From SHZI01 sp040080965 (GTDB lineage: Bacteria; Pseudomonadota; Gammaproteobacteria; Steroidobacterales; GCA-2729495), in the NCBI GenBank assembly GCA_040080965.1, contig JBEBHH010000003.1:1-64000 (forward strand): a stretch of DNA of 64,000 bases, read 5' to 3'. The position numbers and the translations under genes were made by a program. This document shows, piece after piece, positions 54,067 to 63,056 of the stretch; the first letter of the stretch is position 1; every line of letters starts with the position of its first letter. The notes below the pieces were generated by a model. That model was given only the letters and a program-made list of their open reading frames with translations, ran no database searches and had not been told where the DNA came from.

Positions 54067-54579
54067 CTAACGGAACCAGGGACTGTCCGGGTACCGGGCG
54101 TGGTAGCGACGGTCGAGCCCGAACCACTGCCCGGTCGGGAAGATGATCATCAGCGCGGCGATTCCCCAGAGTGGCAGCAGGGAGGCGTCGTAGTAACCGC
54201 CGATGCCGATCATGGTCATGAGCCAGAAGGCCGCCACGCCGCCAAACCGCGTCGCCAGGCCGAGCGTGAAGGTGACCGTCACCGTGAGCGTCGTGGCGAC
54301 GAAGACCCACGATACAGGCAGGTGGAACGGAATGGCGAACTTGCTCAGAAACTGTGCCCCGAACGACGCCGGGTCGAGTTCGGCCAGGCGGCCCTCGAAA
54401 ACCTGCTTGCCGTAGTCCGACCACAGCCAGCCCTTGGTGATCTTGTTCAGGCTGGAGCTGAAGAAGAACAGCGCCATGGCGTAACGCAGCAGAAGCACCA
54501 CCGAGATGCCCAGCGCCCGGAACGGGGCTGCGCGGAACTCGGAGAAGGTCAGCGGGCGGACATCGGCGACCGCGTTCAT
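54067..54579 (-). CDS. DoxX-like membrane protein
   Basis: A 170-residue protein with about four hydrophobic helices: LGISVVLLLRYAMALFFFSS, VSWVFVATTLTVTVTFTLGL, GGVAAFWLMTMIGIGGYY and LWGIAALMIIFPT. The LRYAMALFFFSSSLNKITKG pattern is like DoxX/DoxD family members. The family is linked to redox and quinone-associated membrane complexes, but this member's role is unknown. ATGA overlap with the upstream lipoprotein gene shows tight coupling. Confidence 0.7.
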   Translation of the reverse strand: MNAVADVRPLTFSEFRAAPFRALGISVVLLLRYAMALFFFSSSLNKITKGWLWSDYGKQVFEGRLAELDPASFGAQFLSKFAIPFHLPVSWVFVATTLTVTVTFTLGLATRFGGVAAFWLMTMIGIGGYYDASLLPLWGIAALMIIFPTGQWFGLDRRYHARYPDSPWFR

Positions 54580-55094
54580 TGGGCGTCTCCAGTGGGAATG
54601 TCGGCAAACAGCTTGAGCACTTCGCGGCCCTCGGCGGGCTTCAGCATCCGGCAGGTGCCGCGGAGGTTGTCGTCGGTGCCGTGCCACTCGCCAGTCAGCT
54701 GGTCGATCCAGCCCGATGGCAGGTGGATGCGGTGTGCCACGAGGTCGGTCCGGGCCTCCGCGTTCTTCGTGATGGTGCGGTTGAACGCGTCCGACTCGCC
54801 TGGCCGCTGGGCGTAGACAGTCAGGGGGCGCACGTCCTCGGTGCGGGTGTGGAAGAGCTGGATCAGGAACTCCCAGACCGTCGCGAGCTGCGCCAGCATG
54901 CTCTTCGGCTCCAGCCGGTAGAGGTCGAAAGTGGGGTCATACACGGCCGCATTCGCGGAACCACCGTCGCAGCGGATGAAGTCCTCGCAGGTCGTGCACT
55001 TGGCATTGACCGGGATCAGCAGGTCCAGCTTCGGCGGCGGGGACCCGCAGCCCGCCAGCATTCCCAGGAGGACGACCAGCAGGATTCGGCGCAT
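54576..55094 (-). CDS. Hypothetical lipoprotein
   Basis: A 172-residue lipoprotein with lipobox GMLAGC. The mature sequence begins with three closely spaced cysteines (KCTTCEDFIRC). Later parts include YRLEPKSMLAQLATVWEFLI and WHGTDDNLRGTCRML. No family is recognised. It starts two bases after the carbonic-anhydrase-like gene and overlaps the DoxX-like gene by ATGA. The frame extends much further upstream, but that part is antisense noise. Confidence 0.75.
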   Translation of the reverse strand: MRRILLVVLLGMLAGCGSPPPKLDLLIPVNAKCTTCEDFIRCDGGSANAAVYDPTFDLYRLEPKSMLAQLATVWEFLIQLFHTRTEDVRPLTVYAQRPGESDAFNRTITKNAEARTDLVAHRIHLPSGWIDQLTGEWHGTDDNLRGTCRMLKPAEGREVLKLFADIPTGDAQ

Positions 55095-55096
55095 GG

Positions 55097-55666
55097 CTAC
55101 TCCACTATTACTTGCTGCAGGGTGCCCGTGGCCGACTGGTACAGCAGCGGCGCCACGAGGATCTTCGGATAGCGGCTCTGGAGCCGCGCGGCCTCGGCCG
55201 CCACGAACTCCACCGGGTTGTCGACCTCGAAGAGATCGCTCCAGTGGTCGAAGTGCTGCTCGGCCGCCGGCCGCTCCCAGCCGGCCGCCTCGATCATCTG
55301 GACCACGAACTGCTCCCGGTGGTTGCGCAGTTCCACGAGCCGGCAGTCGTCGTGACCGACGATGGCAATGGCGGTGACGCCCGCCACCCCGATCGCCCAG
55401 GACACCTTGAAGGGATCCCGCTTGAGGCTGGCCGCCGCGGTGTGCAGCGAAATCGCGAAGCCGTCCGGAACGCGGAGGGCGGCGCCCATCTCGAGGCAGG
55501 TGGCTATCAGGAGCACCGGGCGCGGGTACTTGGCAGCGGCGGCGGCCGCGCCCGGCGTGAGATTCTGGAAGCGCAGCAGGTCGGCGACCGGCGTCCCGCG
55601 CCAGGCGGGGAGGATGTCTGCCTCGTTGCGGACGGGAGCCAGGTTGGCATTGAGCGCTGCGGTCAT
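55097..55666 (-). CDS. Beta-carbonic-anhydrase-like protein lacking the Asp-Arg dyad
   Basis: A 189-residue protein with the beta-carbonic-anhydrase pattern: VLLIATCLEMGAALRVP, then SWAIGVAGVTAIAIVGHDDCRL. The zinc ligands Cys57, His105 and Cys108 are kept. The catalytic CxDxR is C57-L-E59-M-G61, so the conserved Asp and Arg are replaced by Glu and Gly. Zinc binding is probable. Normal CO2 hydration is doubtful. It overlaps the Kef-type antiporter by ATGA and is followed at once by the lipoprotein. A role in pH or bicarbonate sensing for the antiporter is a guess. Confidence 0.75.
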   Translation of the reverse strand: MTAALNANLAPVRNEADILPAWRGTPVADLLRFQNLTPGAAAAAAKYPRPVLLIATCLEMGAALRVPDGFAISLHTAAASLKRDPFKVSWAIGVAGVTAIAIVGHDDCRLVELRNHREQFVVQMIEAAGWERPAAEQHFDHWSDLFEVDNPVEFVAAEAARLQSRYPKILVAPLLYQSATGTLQQVIVE

Positions 55667-57267
55667 GGTGCGGTGGGTCTTGCTGGCCTGGCTGGATGCG
55701 GCTGCTTATTTGGCCGGGATTCCCCGTCCGGCGCAAGCGCTTCAAAGGTATCCGCCGCCAGCCCGACGCCGGCCTCGGCAAAGTAGTTGTAGGTGACGTC
55801 CGCCCCGGCCGCGAGGATAGGGTCGCGTTCCTCGGGCCACACGTAGGTGGCGCTGATCAGTCCCTTGAAGCCCCGCCGCCGCAACTGCTCGCTGGCGAGG
55901 ACCTTCGCTTCGGTGTCGGGCAGCGCGAGCATGATGACGCGCACGTGGTCCAGGTTGAGCCGGTGCCAGAGCAGCGGGTCTTCCGCGTCGGCGTAGACGA
56001 CGCGGCGGCCCTCGCTGAGGTGCCGCTCGACCTTGCCCAGGTCGCTGTCCAGGCCGACCACCTTCCGCCCGAGTTCCCGGGCGTGGTTGTAGGCGCCTGT
56101 ACCGACGCGCCCCATGCCGGCTACCACGACCTCGGCCCGGCCCAGCGATATCGGTTCGTCGTCGGGGTGCCGGCGATCCCGCTCGAACGCCCGCAGGAAC
56201 CTCTCGAACACGGTGAAGATGTCGTGGGAGTAGCGGCTGAGGGGCGCGGCGATCGCGAACGAGACAGCCACTGCGATGGCCGTGGCAACCAGCCACTCGG
56301 CGGGCACCAGGCCGCGGTCCACCGCCGCCGCCATGACGATCAGCCCGAACTCGCTGTAGGTGGCCAGGCTGAGCCCGGTCAGGAAGCCGGTCCGCGCGGA
56401 GAGCCCGAAGGCCAGCAGCAGCAGGAAGTACAGGATCACCTTGAGCGGGAGCAGGGCGATGGGCAACGCGGCCAGTCCGAGCGTGTGCCACGTCGGCAGC
56501 CCCGTGAGGCCGATCGTGAGGAAAAACCCCACGAGGAAGAACTCCTTCAGGCTCCAGAGGGAGTCGCTGAGCTCGACGGCCTTGGCGTGGTTCGCCAGCA
56601 GCATCCCGATCAGCAGCGCGCCGAGCTCGCCCGACAGCCCGATCACTTCGAACCCGTAGCCACCGAGCCCGATGGCCAGCACGCTGCCGAGGAGCACCAG
56701 CAGCTCCCCGTGGCCGGCCAGGTCCAGAAGTTTCCGCACCAGCGGTTGCGTCAGGGGTAGGAGGAGGGCCAGCGCGGCGGTCCAGGTGAGCGCGCGGCTG
56801 TCATTGAAACCGAGCACCGCTACCGCGACCACGTCCTGCACGATGAGGATGCCAATGGCCACACGCCCGTGAAAGGCACGGATCTCCCGCCGTTCCTCCA
56901 GGATCTTGGCGGCCAGCACGGTGCTGGAGAACGACAGCGCGCTGGCGACCACCAGCACCAGGGGCAGGGACCAGCCAGAGCCGGCCCACAGGACCAGGGC
57001 CGAGACGAGCAGTGCGACCCCGAACTGAAGGAGCGTGACGCCCCAGACCTCGGCGCGGATCAGGTTCCGGATGCGGAGCTTGAGGCCCACGGAAAACAGG
57101 AGGAGCAGGACGCCCATGTGGGCGACGTCCTCGAGGAGCGGCACGCGCTCGATCCCCGCGGCATTCAGCAGGAAGCCGGCGGCCAGGAAACCAATGAGCG
57201 GCGGGAGGCCAGCCTGGCGCGCGAGGAGGCCCAGGGCGAACGCGGCGGCTATCCAGACGGCGAGCAT
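55663..57267 (-). CDS. CPA2-family cation/proton antiporter, Kef/YbaL-like
   Basis: A 534-residue protein with a 12- to 13-helix Na/H-exchanger domain (LPPLIGFLAAGFLLNAAGIE, GELGALLIGMLLANHA) and a C-terminal TrkA-N/RCK nucleotide-binding domain (VVVAGMGRVGTGAYNHARE, VIMLALPDTEAKVLASEQLR). It exchanges K+ or Na+ for protons, gated by NAD(H) or glutathione adducts in the family. It is the first gene of the operon that continues with the carbonic-anhydrase-like protein. It diverges from the DUF748 gene with only 29 bp between starts. Confidence 0.92.
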   Translation of the reverse strand: MLAVWIAAAFALGLLARQAGLPPLIGFLAAGFLLNAAGIERVPLLEDVAHMGVLLLLFSVGLKLRIRNLIRAEVWGVTLLQFGVALLVSALVLWAGSGWSLPLVLVVASALSFSSTVLAAKILEERREIRAFHGRVAIGILIVQDVVAVAVLGFNDSRALTWTAALALLLPLTQPLVRKLLDLAGHGELLVLLGSVLAIGLGGYGFEVIGLSGELGALLIGMLLANHAKAVELSDSLWSLKEFFLVGFFLTIGLTGLPTWHTLGLAALPIALLPLKVILYFLLLLAFGLSARTGFLTGLSLATYSEFGLIVMAAAVDRGLVPAEWLVATAIAVAVSFAIAAPLSRYSHDIFTVFERFLRAFERDRRHPDDEPISLGRAEVVVAGMGRVGTGAYNHARELGRKVVGLDSDLGKVERHLSEGRRVVYADAEDPLLWHRLNLDHVRVIMLALPDTEAKVLASEQLRRRGFKGLISATYVWPEERDPILAAGADVTYNYFAEAGVGLAADTFEALAPDGESRPNKQPHPARPARPTAP

Positions 57268-57296
57268 GACGCCGCATCTTGGCGCAATATTGGCGA

Positions 57297-60200
57297 ATGC
57301 AGAAGCCGCGAGTTCCCGCCCGTACCCTGCTGATAATCGGCCTCGTCACGGCCGGCCTTGTGGCCCTCTATGCAGCGCTGGGTTTCCTGGCGGTCCCGCG
57401 GCTCGTGACCAGCCTCGCGCAGGATACGGTGAGGGCCGACTACGGCAGGGACCTGGCCATCGGGGAGGTGCGCTTCAATCCCTTCATGCTCGCCCTGGAA
57501 GTGAAGCAGCTGGCCCTGCCCGATGCGGACGGCGGACCTCTGCTGGCCTTCGACCGGCTGCTCGTGGACCTGGACGTCAACTCGATCTGGCGGCGGGCCC
57601 TGTCCTTCCGCGCCATCAACCTGGACGGGCTGGCCGTCAACGCCGTCGTCCGCAGGGGCGGGAATCTCAACCTCGCCGACCTGGAAACCCCGCCGGACCC
57701 GGCTGCGCCGCCCGCAGCCGCCGACGAGCCGCTGCCGCGCCTGATCATCGGCGAGTTGACGGTGAACGAGGGCCGCGTGCGCTATGAGGACCGGGACCGG
57801 CCCGAACCCTTCGTGGCCGACCTCAAGCCGCTCACGTTCCGCCTCACGGACTTCAGCACCTACGTCGCGGACGGCGAGCGTTACGAACTCGATGCCAGGG
57901 TGTTCGATACGGGCCGCTTCGCCTGGCGTGGCACCCTGAAGGCCCAGCCCCTGGCCTCCGACGGCGAGTTCACCCTGAGCGACCTGCCGCTGGCGCGGCT
58001 GGCCGGATTCCTCGGCGATGCGCTCCGACTCGAGATCACCAGCGGCGCCGCCACGCTCCGCGGCCGCTACCGGTTCGTGGACAAGCCGTCGGGACCGGAT
58101 CTCGTCGTGGATACCGGGGACCTGGTGATCACCAGGCTGGCGATCCGCGACCGGGGCGAATCCACGGATTACGTGGACCTGGACAGGATCACGGCCACGG
58201 GCCTCGGGCTGTCGCTCGCGGCAGAGAAAGCCGTCGTTGGCGAGATCACTTTCGACGGCGGCAGCTTCCAGACCTGGCTCACGCCCGAAGGCGAACTCAA
58301 GAGATCCGGGATCTTCGATCCGATGGTCGTTGAGTCACCGCCGGCAGGCCCTGCGCCGGCAACTGCCGCCGGAGAATCAGGGCCGGAAGCTTCCGGCCCG
58401 GCGGCCGACGCGGGCTGGCAGGTCAGCATCCCGCGCATCAATTTCAGGAACCTGGCGCTGGGCCTCGAGGACCGCGGCCTGTCGCCGGCGCCTTCGTTCG
58501 TCCTCAAGCCGCTCAACATCACGATCGAGGGCTACTCCACGGCGCCCGGCACGACGGTGAAGGCCAGCCTGGATGCCACCGTCAATGAAAAGGGCAGCCT
58601 CAAGGTGGCTGCAACCACCAATCTGGACTCACTGGCTACCCAGGCGGAGGTCGATGTCAGCGGCCTGGAGCTGGAGCTGGCCCAGCCCTACATCGCCCGG
58701 GAGACCAGCCTCACGCTAACGGCGGGCACGCTGGCGGCGAAAGGCCAGGTCACTTACGCCGACGTGCCGCCCGGCTCCGAGCTGGGCTTCAACGGGGATG
58801 CCAGTATCGACGGGCTGCGGACCGTCGATAACGTCCTCCGGGAAGACTTCGTGAACTGGGACGCGCTGCGACTGGAGGGCATCCAGTATCAATCCGCACC
58901 GGAGAGCCTGCGGATCCGTGCGGTCGATGCGCGCAGTCCCTTCGCCCGGGTCATCATCGGGCCCGACGGCACGACGAACATCAGCGCGATCCTCGCGGCG
59001 CCCGGAGCCACGGCGGCCGCGGTCCCCGGACCGACGGTCGGTCCGGCCGAGAACCGCACGGGCGAGTCGGTGGCTGTCGTCAAGGCGGTGGAGCCAGGCC
59101 CGGCGGGCGCCGAGGCCGCACCGTTCCCCATCCGCATCGGCACGATCAGGGTCAGTAACGGTGCCGCACGGTTTGCCGACTTCACGACCCGGCCCAACTT
59201 CGCCATCGGCATCGAGAAGCTGAAGGGCACGATCGCGGGCCTGTCGTCGGCCCCGTCGTCCCGCGCAAAGGTGGATCTCGACGGACAGGTGGACCGCTTC
59301 TCGCCGGTCACGATCCGCGGCGAGGTGAACCCGCTGGCGGCCGAGACCTTCCTTGACATGGCGATGACCTTCCGCAACGTGGAGCTGGCGTCATTCACTC
59401 CCTACTCGGGCCGCTTTGCCGGCTATTCGATCCGGCAGGGCAAGCTGTCGGTCGACCTCAACTACAAGGTCAACGACCGGAAGCTCGATGCGAACCACAA
59501 GTTTGTCATCAACCAGCTGGAGCTTGGCGACAAGGTGGAGAGCCCCGACGCGGTGGGCCTGCCGCTGAAGCTGGCCGTCGCACTGCTCAAGGACCGGAAC
59601 GGCGTCATCGACCTGGACCTGCCGGTAACCGGTGACCTGGACGATCCCCAGTTCCGGATCGGGCCGATCGTGTGGAAGGTCCTGGTGAACCTGCTGACCA
59701 AGGCGGTGACGGCGCCCTTTGCCCTCCTTGGCAGCCTCTTTGGCGGTGGCGAGGAGATCAACCTGATCACCTTCGCCGCCGGCGATGCGGCCCTCGATGC
59801 AGCTGATCAGGAGAAGGTCGCGACCATCGTGAAGGCTCTCAACGAGCGGCCAGGACTGCAGCTCAGCGTGCCGGCGGTGTTCAACCGCGCCACCGACGAG
59901 CCCGCGCTCCGGAAGGCCGGCTTCGAGGCCCGGCTGGTCGCTGCGCGCCGCGCGCAACTGGCAGCGAAGAAGCAGCCCGTCGACGCCGTCACCTTTGCCA
60001 GCGTCAGCGCCGAGCCGGAGCCCTACCAGCGGCTGCTCACTGAAGTTTACCGGCAGGAGTTCGGCAAGGACGCGGCGCTGCCCGAGCCGCCGCCGGAGAA
60101 CACCGATCCGGCGGCCCGCACAGCCCTGATCGAGGACGCCGTGCGCGAGCGGGTGACGGTTGCGGATGCCGAGTACTTCGCACTGGCGAAGGCCCGGGCC

Positions 60201-60323
60201 GACGGTGTGCAGGCCCGGCTGCTCACCGACACGGGCGTCGATCCGGGCCGCGTGTTCCTAACTGCGCCCGCCGAGGGCAAGGCGGATGAGGCCGGCGTGA
60301 TCATGGAGCTGGCGCTGCAGTAG
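57297..60323 (+). CDS. DUF748/AsmA-like envelope protein
   Basis: A 1008-residue protein with one N-terminal helix (LLIIGLVTAGLVALYAALGF) followed by long repeated beta-rich stretches such as LVVDTGDLVITRLAIRDRG and RLSVD-type strands. DUF748 proteins belong to the AsmA/TamB-like envelope group, some of which move lipids between membranes. The last third has an OmpA-like segment (LITFAAGDAALDAADQEKVA, then LNERPGLQLSV) that may contact peptidoglycan. The ATG at 57297 is chosen. A TTG at 57279 would add six residues. Confidence 0.85.
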   Translation: MQKPRVPARTLLIIGLVTAGLVALYAALGFLAVPRLVTSLAQDTVRADYGRDLAIGEVRFNPFMLALEVKQLALPDADGGPLLAFDRLLVDLDVNSIWRRALSFRAINLDGLAVNAVVRRGGNLNLADLETPPDPAAPPAAADEPLPRLIIGELTVNEGRVRYEDRDRPEPFVADLKPLTFRLTDFSTYVADGERYELDARVFDTGRFAWRGTLKAQPLASDGEFTLSDLPLARLAGFLGDALRLEITSGAATLRGRYRFVDKPSGPDLVVDTGDLVITRLAIRDRGESTDYVDLDRITATGLGLSLAAEKAVVGEITFDGGSFQTWLTPEGELKRSGIFDPMVVESPPAGPAPATAAGESGPEASGPAADAGWQVSIPRINFRNLALGLEDRGLSPAPSFVLKPLNITIEGYSTAPGTTVKASLDATVNEKGSLKVAATTNLDSLATQAEVDVSGLELELAQPYIARETSLTLTAGTLAAKGQVTYADVPPGSELGFNGDASIDGLRTVDNVLREDFVNWDALRLEGIQYQSAPESLRIRAVDARSPFARVIIGPDGTTNISAILAAPGATAAAVPGPTVGPAENRTGESVAVVKAVEPGPAGAEAAPFPIRIGTIRVSNGAARFADFTTRPNFAIGIEKLKGTIAGLSSAPSSRAKVDLDGQVDRFSPVTIRGEVNPLAAETFLDMAMTFRNVELASFTPYSGRFAGYSIRQGKLSVDLNYKVNDRKLDANHKFVINQLELGDKVESPDAVGLPLKLAVALLKDRNGVIDLDLPVTGDLDDPQFRIGPIVWKVLVNLLTKAVTAPFALLGSLFGGGEEINLITFAAGDAALDAADQEKVATIVKALNERPGLQLSVPAVFNRATDEPALRKAGFEARLVAARRAQLAAKKQPVDAVTFASVSAEPEPYQRLLTEVYRQEFGKDAALPEPPPENTDPAARTALIEDAVRERVTVADAEYFALAKARADGVQARLLTDTGVDPGRVFLTAPAEGKADEAGVIMELALQ

Positions 60324-60335
60324 CGCCAGCCTGGG

Positions 60336-60746
60336 TCACGCGATCTTCTTCACGTAGCTGCCGCACCAGCCGGTGGCACTGACCTTCTTGCCGGGGAATA
60401 GCGAGCACGGGCCGGATTGCTCGCCCGCCACACCCGAGAACAGGTTGCAATTGCCGCACTGGCTCCCGGCGACGAAGTTCGGGAATTTGGTGGTGTTGGC
60501 ACGGGCAGATTCGGTGACGTAGCCGAGCGCCGCAGCCACCGGATCAGCCTCGTCCAGCATCGGGAAGGTTGATGTATCCACGGCGGCAGGAGCCGGGGTC
60601 ACGGCTGCCGGCGGCGGAGGTGCCGGCTCCGCAGCGGGTGCCGGGGCGGGGGTACTGGCCGTTTCGGCCGGCTTGCCGCCGCAGGCCGCCAGGACGGCCA
60701 CAGCGGCAAAGGGCATCAGCTGAATGATTTCGCGTCTGCTTTTCAT
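60336..60746 (-). CDS. High-potential iron-sulfur protein (HiPIP), lipoprotein form
   Basis: A 136-residue small electron carrier with one [4Fe-4S] cluster bound by Cys97, Cys100, Cys114 and Cys128 (CGNC, GPC, GWCGSYVKK). The N-terminus has a twin-arginine-like SRREIIQL and a lipobox VLAAC (Cys22), followed by a 35-residue Ala/Pro linker. It is thus a folded, Tat-exported HiPIP tethered by lipid and a flexible spacer. HiPIPs donate electrons to oxidases or photosynthetic and multihaem complexes; several cytochromes in this window are possible partners. Confidence 0.92.
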   Translation of the reverse strand: MKSRREIIQLMPFAAVAVLAACGGKPAETASTPAPAPAAEPAPPPPAAVTPAPAAVDTSTFPMLDEADPVAAALGYVTESARANTTKFPNFVAGSQCGNCNLFSGVAGEQSGPCSLFPGKKVSATGWCGSYVKKIA

Positions 60747-60858
60747 GGTGACTCCGGTGCCCGGGGGCTCGTTGGTGGGTTGGCGAACAGTGAGGCGCAG
60801 AGCTCCGGAGTATAGATGGAGCTGGTCGTTTCGTTACCGCCGTACAAGGGAAAGCATC

Positions 60859-60933
60859 ATGAACAGCATCATCTATATCGTGGGCCTGGTCGTCGTCGTC
60901 CTGTTCGTCGCCGGGTTTCTCGGGCTGCGGTAG
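60859..60933 (+). CDS. 24-residue single-helix membrane protein
   Basis: A short open frame: ATG at 60859, CAAGGGAAAG upstream as ribosome-binding site, and TAG at 60931. The product is one hydrophobic helix (IIYIVGLVVVVLFVAGFLGL) with a C-terminal Arg. Tiny proteins of this pattern are annotated in many proteobacteria without a known function. It stands alone between the HiPIP and TonB-receptor genes and ends two bases before the receptor's stop on the other strand. Confidence 0.65.
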   Translation: MNSIIYIVGLVVVVLFVAGFLGLR

Positions 60934-60935
60934 CG

Positions 60936-63038
60936 TCAGCCGTCCGGCTGGGCATCGATCCCGTTTGGCGACCACAGGAAAGTGGCGCTCCAGGTCCGCC
61001 CGGACTCGTAGAAGCCCTCGTCGTAGGCATACCGCCGGTCCGTGAGGTTGGCCCCCTCCACCAGCAGGCGCAGGCTGTCGACCAGCCGCACTTCCAGGCC
61101 CGCGTCGAGCAGGCCGAAGCCCGACGTCGTCCGCACGCCGTTCGTCTGGCTGTAGCGGCCGTCCTCGGCCTTGAAGTCCACGTTCAGCGCCACCCGTTCG
61201 CCCAGTTCCGTCCGGGTACCCACGCGGAACTTCTGCCGGGGCGTGTATACCGGCCGTACGTCCGGGTTCTCCTGGTTCTTCCTGTCCAGCCAGGTGTAGT
61301 CCAGCGAGACGTTGCCGATGTAGGGGAAGGCCCTGGCCAGGGAGACCTCGGCGCCGACGTTGCGCTGGCGGCCCACGTTCTGGTTCTGCGTGCAGGGTGG
61401 CGTGGTGCAGGCCGTGGGCGCCACCGTAACTGCTTCAATGGCATCCTCCACCTCGCTGCCGAAGAGGGCGAACCGGGTGGTGGCGCCCAGAAGCGCGCCG
61501 CTGGCCGAGAGTTCGACATGCTCGGCAGTCTCGGCCTGCAGTCCGGGGTTGGGCACGGCCCGGCCCAGCCGGTAGGAGTAACGATCCTTGATCGTGGGGA
61601 AGCGGGTCTTGTGGGCGAGGTTTGCCCCCAGAGTCCAGGCGTCGGACGCGCGCCAGTCGATTCCGCCCTGGAAGTTCAGTGCGGAATCATCCTCCAGCGG
61701 GAACGGCACGATGACGCCGCCGCCGATGTTGTTGTCGGCCTGGCGGGCGTCGATGCTGTTCCAGCCGACGCCGACAACGCCGGTCACCGCGTCGGTCAGG
61801 GCGTGCTGGTGTTCCGTCGCCAGGGACCAGGTGGTGTCTTCCATGCGCTCCCAGGGTTCGCCGACCTCGTCGGTTTCCCGGTGCACGTCCCGCTTGTAGT
61901 AGAGGATGCCGCGCGTGATGGAACCGTCGCCGGCCGGGCTCCACTCGGCCTCGGCGGTGCCGCCCCAGCTGTAGTCGTCGTACTCGCTGGTGAAGGCGAA
62001 TGGCAGGTTCTGCGTCGTGTAGGTGGCGTTGTCGTAGGAGAGCAGGCTGTTCTGGAAGGTGTCGTAGAAGAGCCGGGTGCGGACCCAGACGGTGTCCGAG
62101 ACCGGGACCGCACCAATCAGGTATAGGCTTTCCTTGTCGTAGAACGGCCACTGCCAGAAGCGGGTCTGTATGACGCTGCCGGGGAAGGTGCCGGCGTAGG
62201 GCGGGGTGTTCTTCTCTCCGTCGAGCCGGGACCAGGCGAGCTGCCAGTCGGCGCCGGAGTCCCCGCGCCAGCCGACCTTTAGGCTGCTGGTGGTGTCCTG
62301 GGTCGCGGAGTTCTCGCGCCGGCCGCCGTCCTCCGCCGGTCCATAGGTTTCCCCGGAGGGGAGGCGGAAGAAGTCCGCGTCGGCAGTGATCAGCATTCCC
62401 TGCACATACCAGTGCTCCCCCGCGGCGCTGGCCAGGAATCCCGCGTCCTGTCGCTGCTGGTCGAGGGAATCGTCCAGCGTCACGCTGCCGCGAGCCTCGA
62501 AGTTCACACCCGCTTCCGGGCGGCGGGTAACCACGTTAATCGCGCCACCCAGGGCGTTCGGGCCGTAGAGCACCGAGCCACCGGCCCGCGTGACCCGCAG
62601 GGATTCCACGTCCCAGACGCCGAGCCGCGCCAGGTCGATGTTGCCGTCGTAGGGCACGTAGACGGGTACGCCGTCGATGTAGAGCGGCACCTGCCGGGAG
62701 TCGAAGCCACGCACGTTCACGAGCACTTCGCTGCGGGAGCCCAGCGGCGTGACGAAGACGCCGGGGAGCACGTCGAGAGCTTTCGCGACGTTCTGGCGAG
62801 TGGCGCTTTCCAGCTGAGGACCCTCGACGACCTGGACGTCGTCGGCCTGGCCCGCGAGGCGTCGCCCAATGACCTCGACGACCGACAACTGCGCTGACGG
62901 ACTCGATGGGGCGCTGGACTCGGCAGCGGCAGCATTTGGTGGCGGAGAAATGCTGGCAACGATGATCAACGCTTGCGTTATGTATATGTGGATATAACGC
63001 ATGGCGACTGGGTTCCATCGGCGCATGGACATGCGCAT
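60936..63038 (-). CDS. TonB-dependent outer-membrane receptor
   Basis: A 700-residue receptor. A TonB-box-like SVVEVIGR follows the signal peptide. The plug domain contains LDVLPGVFVTPLGSRSEVLVNVRGF and GGSVLYGPNALGGAINVVTRRP. The rest is barrel strands with extracellular loops (one has CTTPPCTQNQN). It takes up a scarce ligand using the proton motive force. It lies 18 bp downstream of the TauE/SafE permease gene and reads with it. A ModE box sits inside the first codons (62976-62999). GGAAGG precedes the ATG at 63038. The true start could be later, since MRYIHIYITQALIIVASIS would itself serve as a signal peptide. Confidence 0.92.
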   Translation of the reverse strand: MRMSMRRWNPVAMRYIHIYITQALIIVASISPPPNAAAAESSAPSSPSAQLSVVEVIGRRLAGQADDVQVVEGPQLESATRQNVAKALDVLPGVFVTPLGSRSEVLVNVRGFDSRQVPLYIDGVPVYVPYDGNIDLARLGVWDVESLRVTRAGGSVLYGPNALGGAINVVTRRPEAGVNFEARGSVTLDDSLDQQRQDAGFLASAAGEHWYVQGMLITADADFFRLPSGETYGPAEDGGRRENSATQDTTSSLKVGWRGDSGADWQLAWSRLDGEKNTPPYAGTFPGSVIQTRFWQWPFYDKESLYLIGAVPVSDTVWVRTRLFYDTFQNSLLSYDNATYTTQNLPFAFTSEYDDYSWGGTAEAEWSPAGDGSITRGILYYKRDVHRETDEVGEPWERMEDTTWSLATEHQHALTDAVTGVVGVGWNSIDARQADNNIGGGVIVPFPLEDDSALNFQGGIDWRASDAWTLGANLAHKTRFPTIKDRYSYRLGRAVPNPGLQAETAEHVELSASGALLGATTRFALFGSEVEDAIEAVTVAPTACTTPPCTQNQNVGRQRNVGAEVSLARAFPYIGNVSLDYTWLDRKNQENPDVRPVYTPRQKFRVGTRTELGERVALNVDFKAEDGRYSQTNGVRTTSGFGLLDAGLEVRLVDSLRLLVEGANLTDRRYAYDEGFYESGRTWSATFLWSPNGIDAQPDG
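62976..62999. promoter_or_regulatory. ModE-box-like site at the 5' end of the TonB-receptor gene
   Basis: CGTTATGT-N8-ATATAACG, flanked by a further G/C pair. This matches the ModE operator pattern of E. coli modA (CGTTATAT-N8-ACATAACG) in sequence and spacing. It lies within codons 14-21 of the annotated receptor. It may repress an internal promoter or act as a transcription roadblock. Confidence 0.8.
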
Positions 63039-63056
63039 ATGTCCTTCCGGGGAGTG

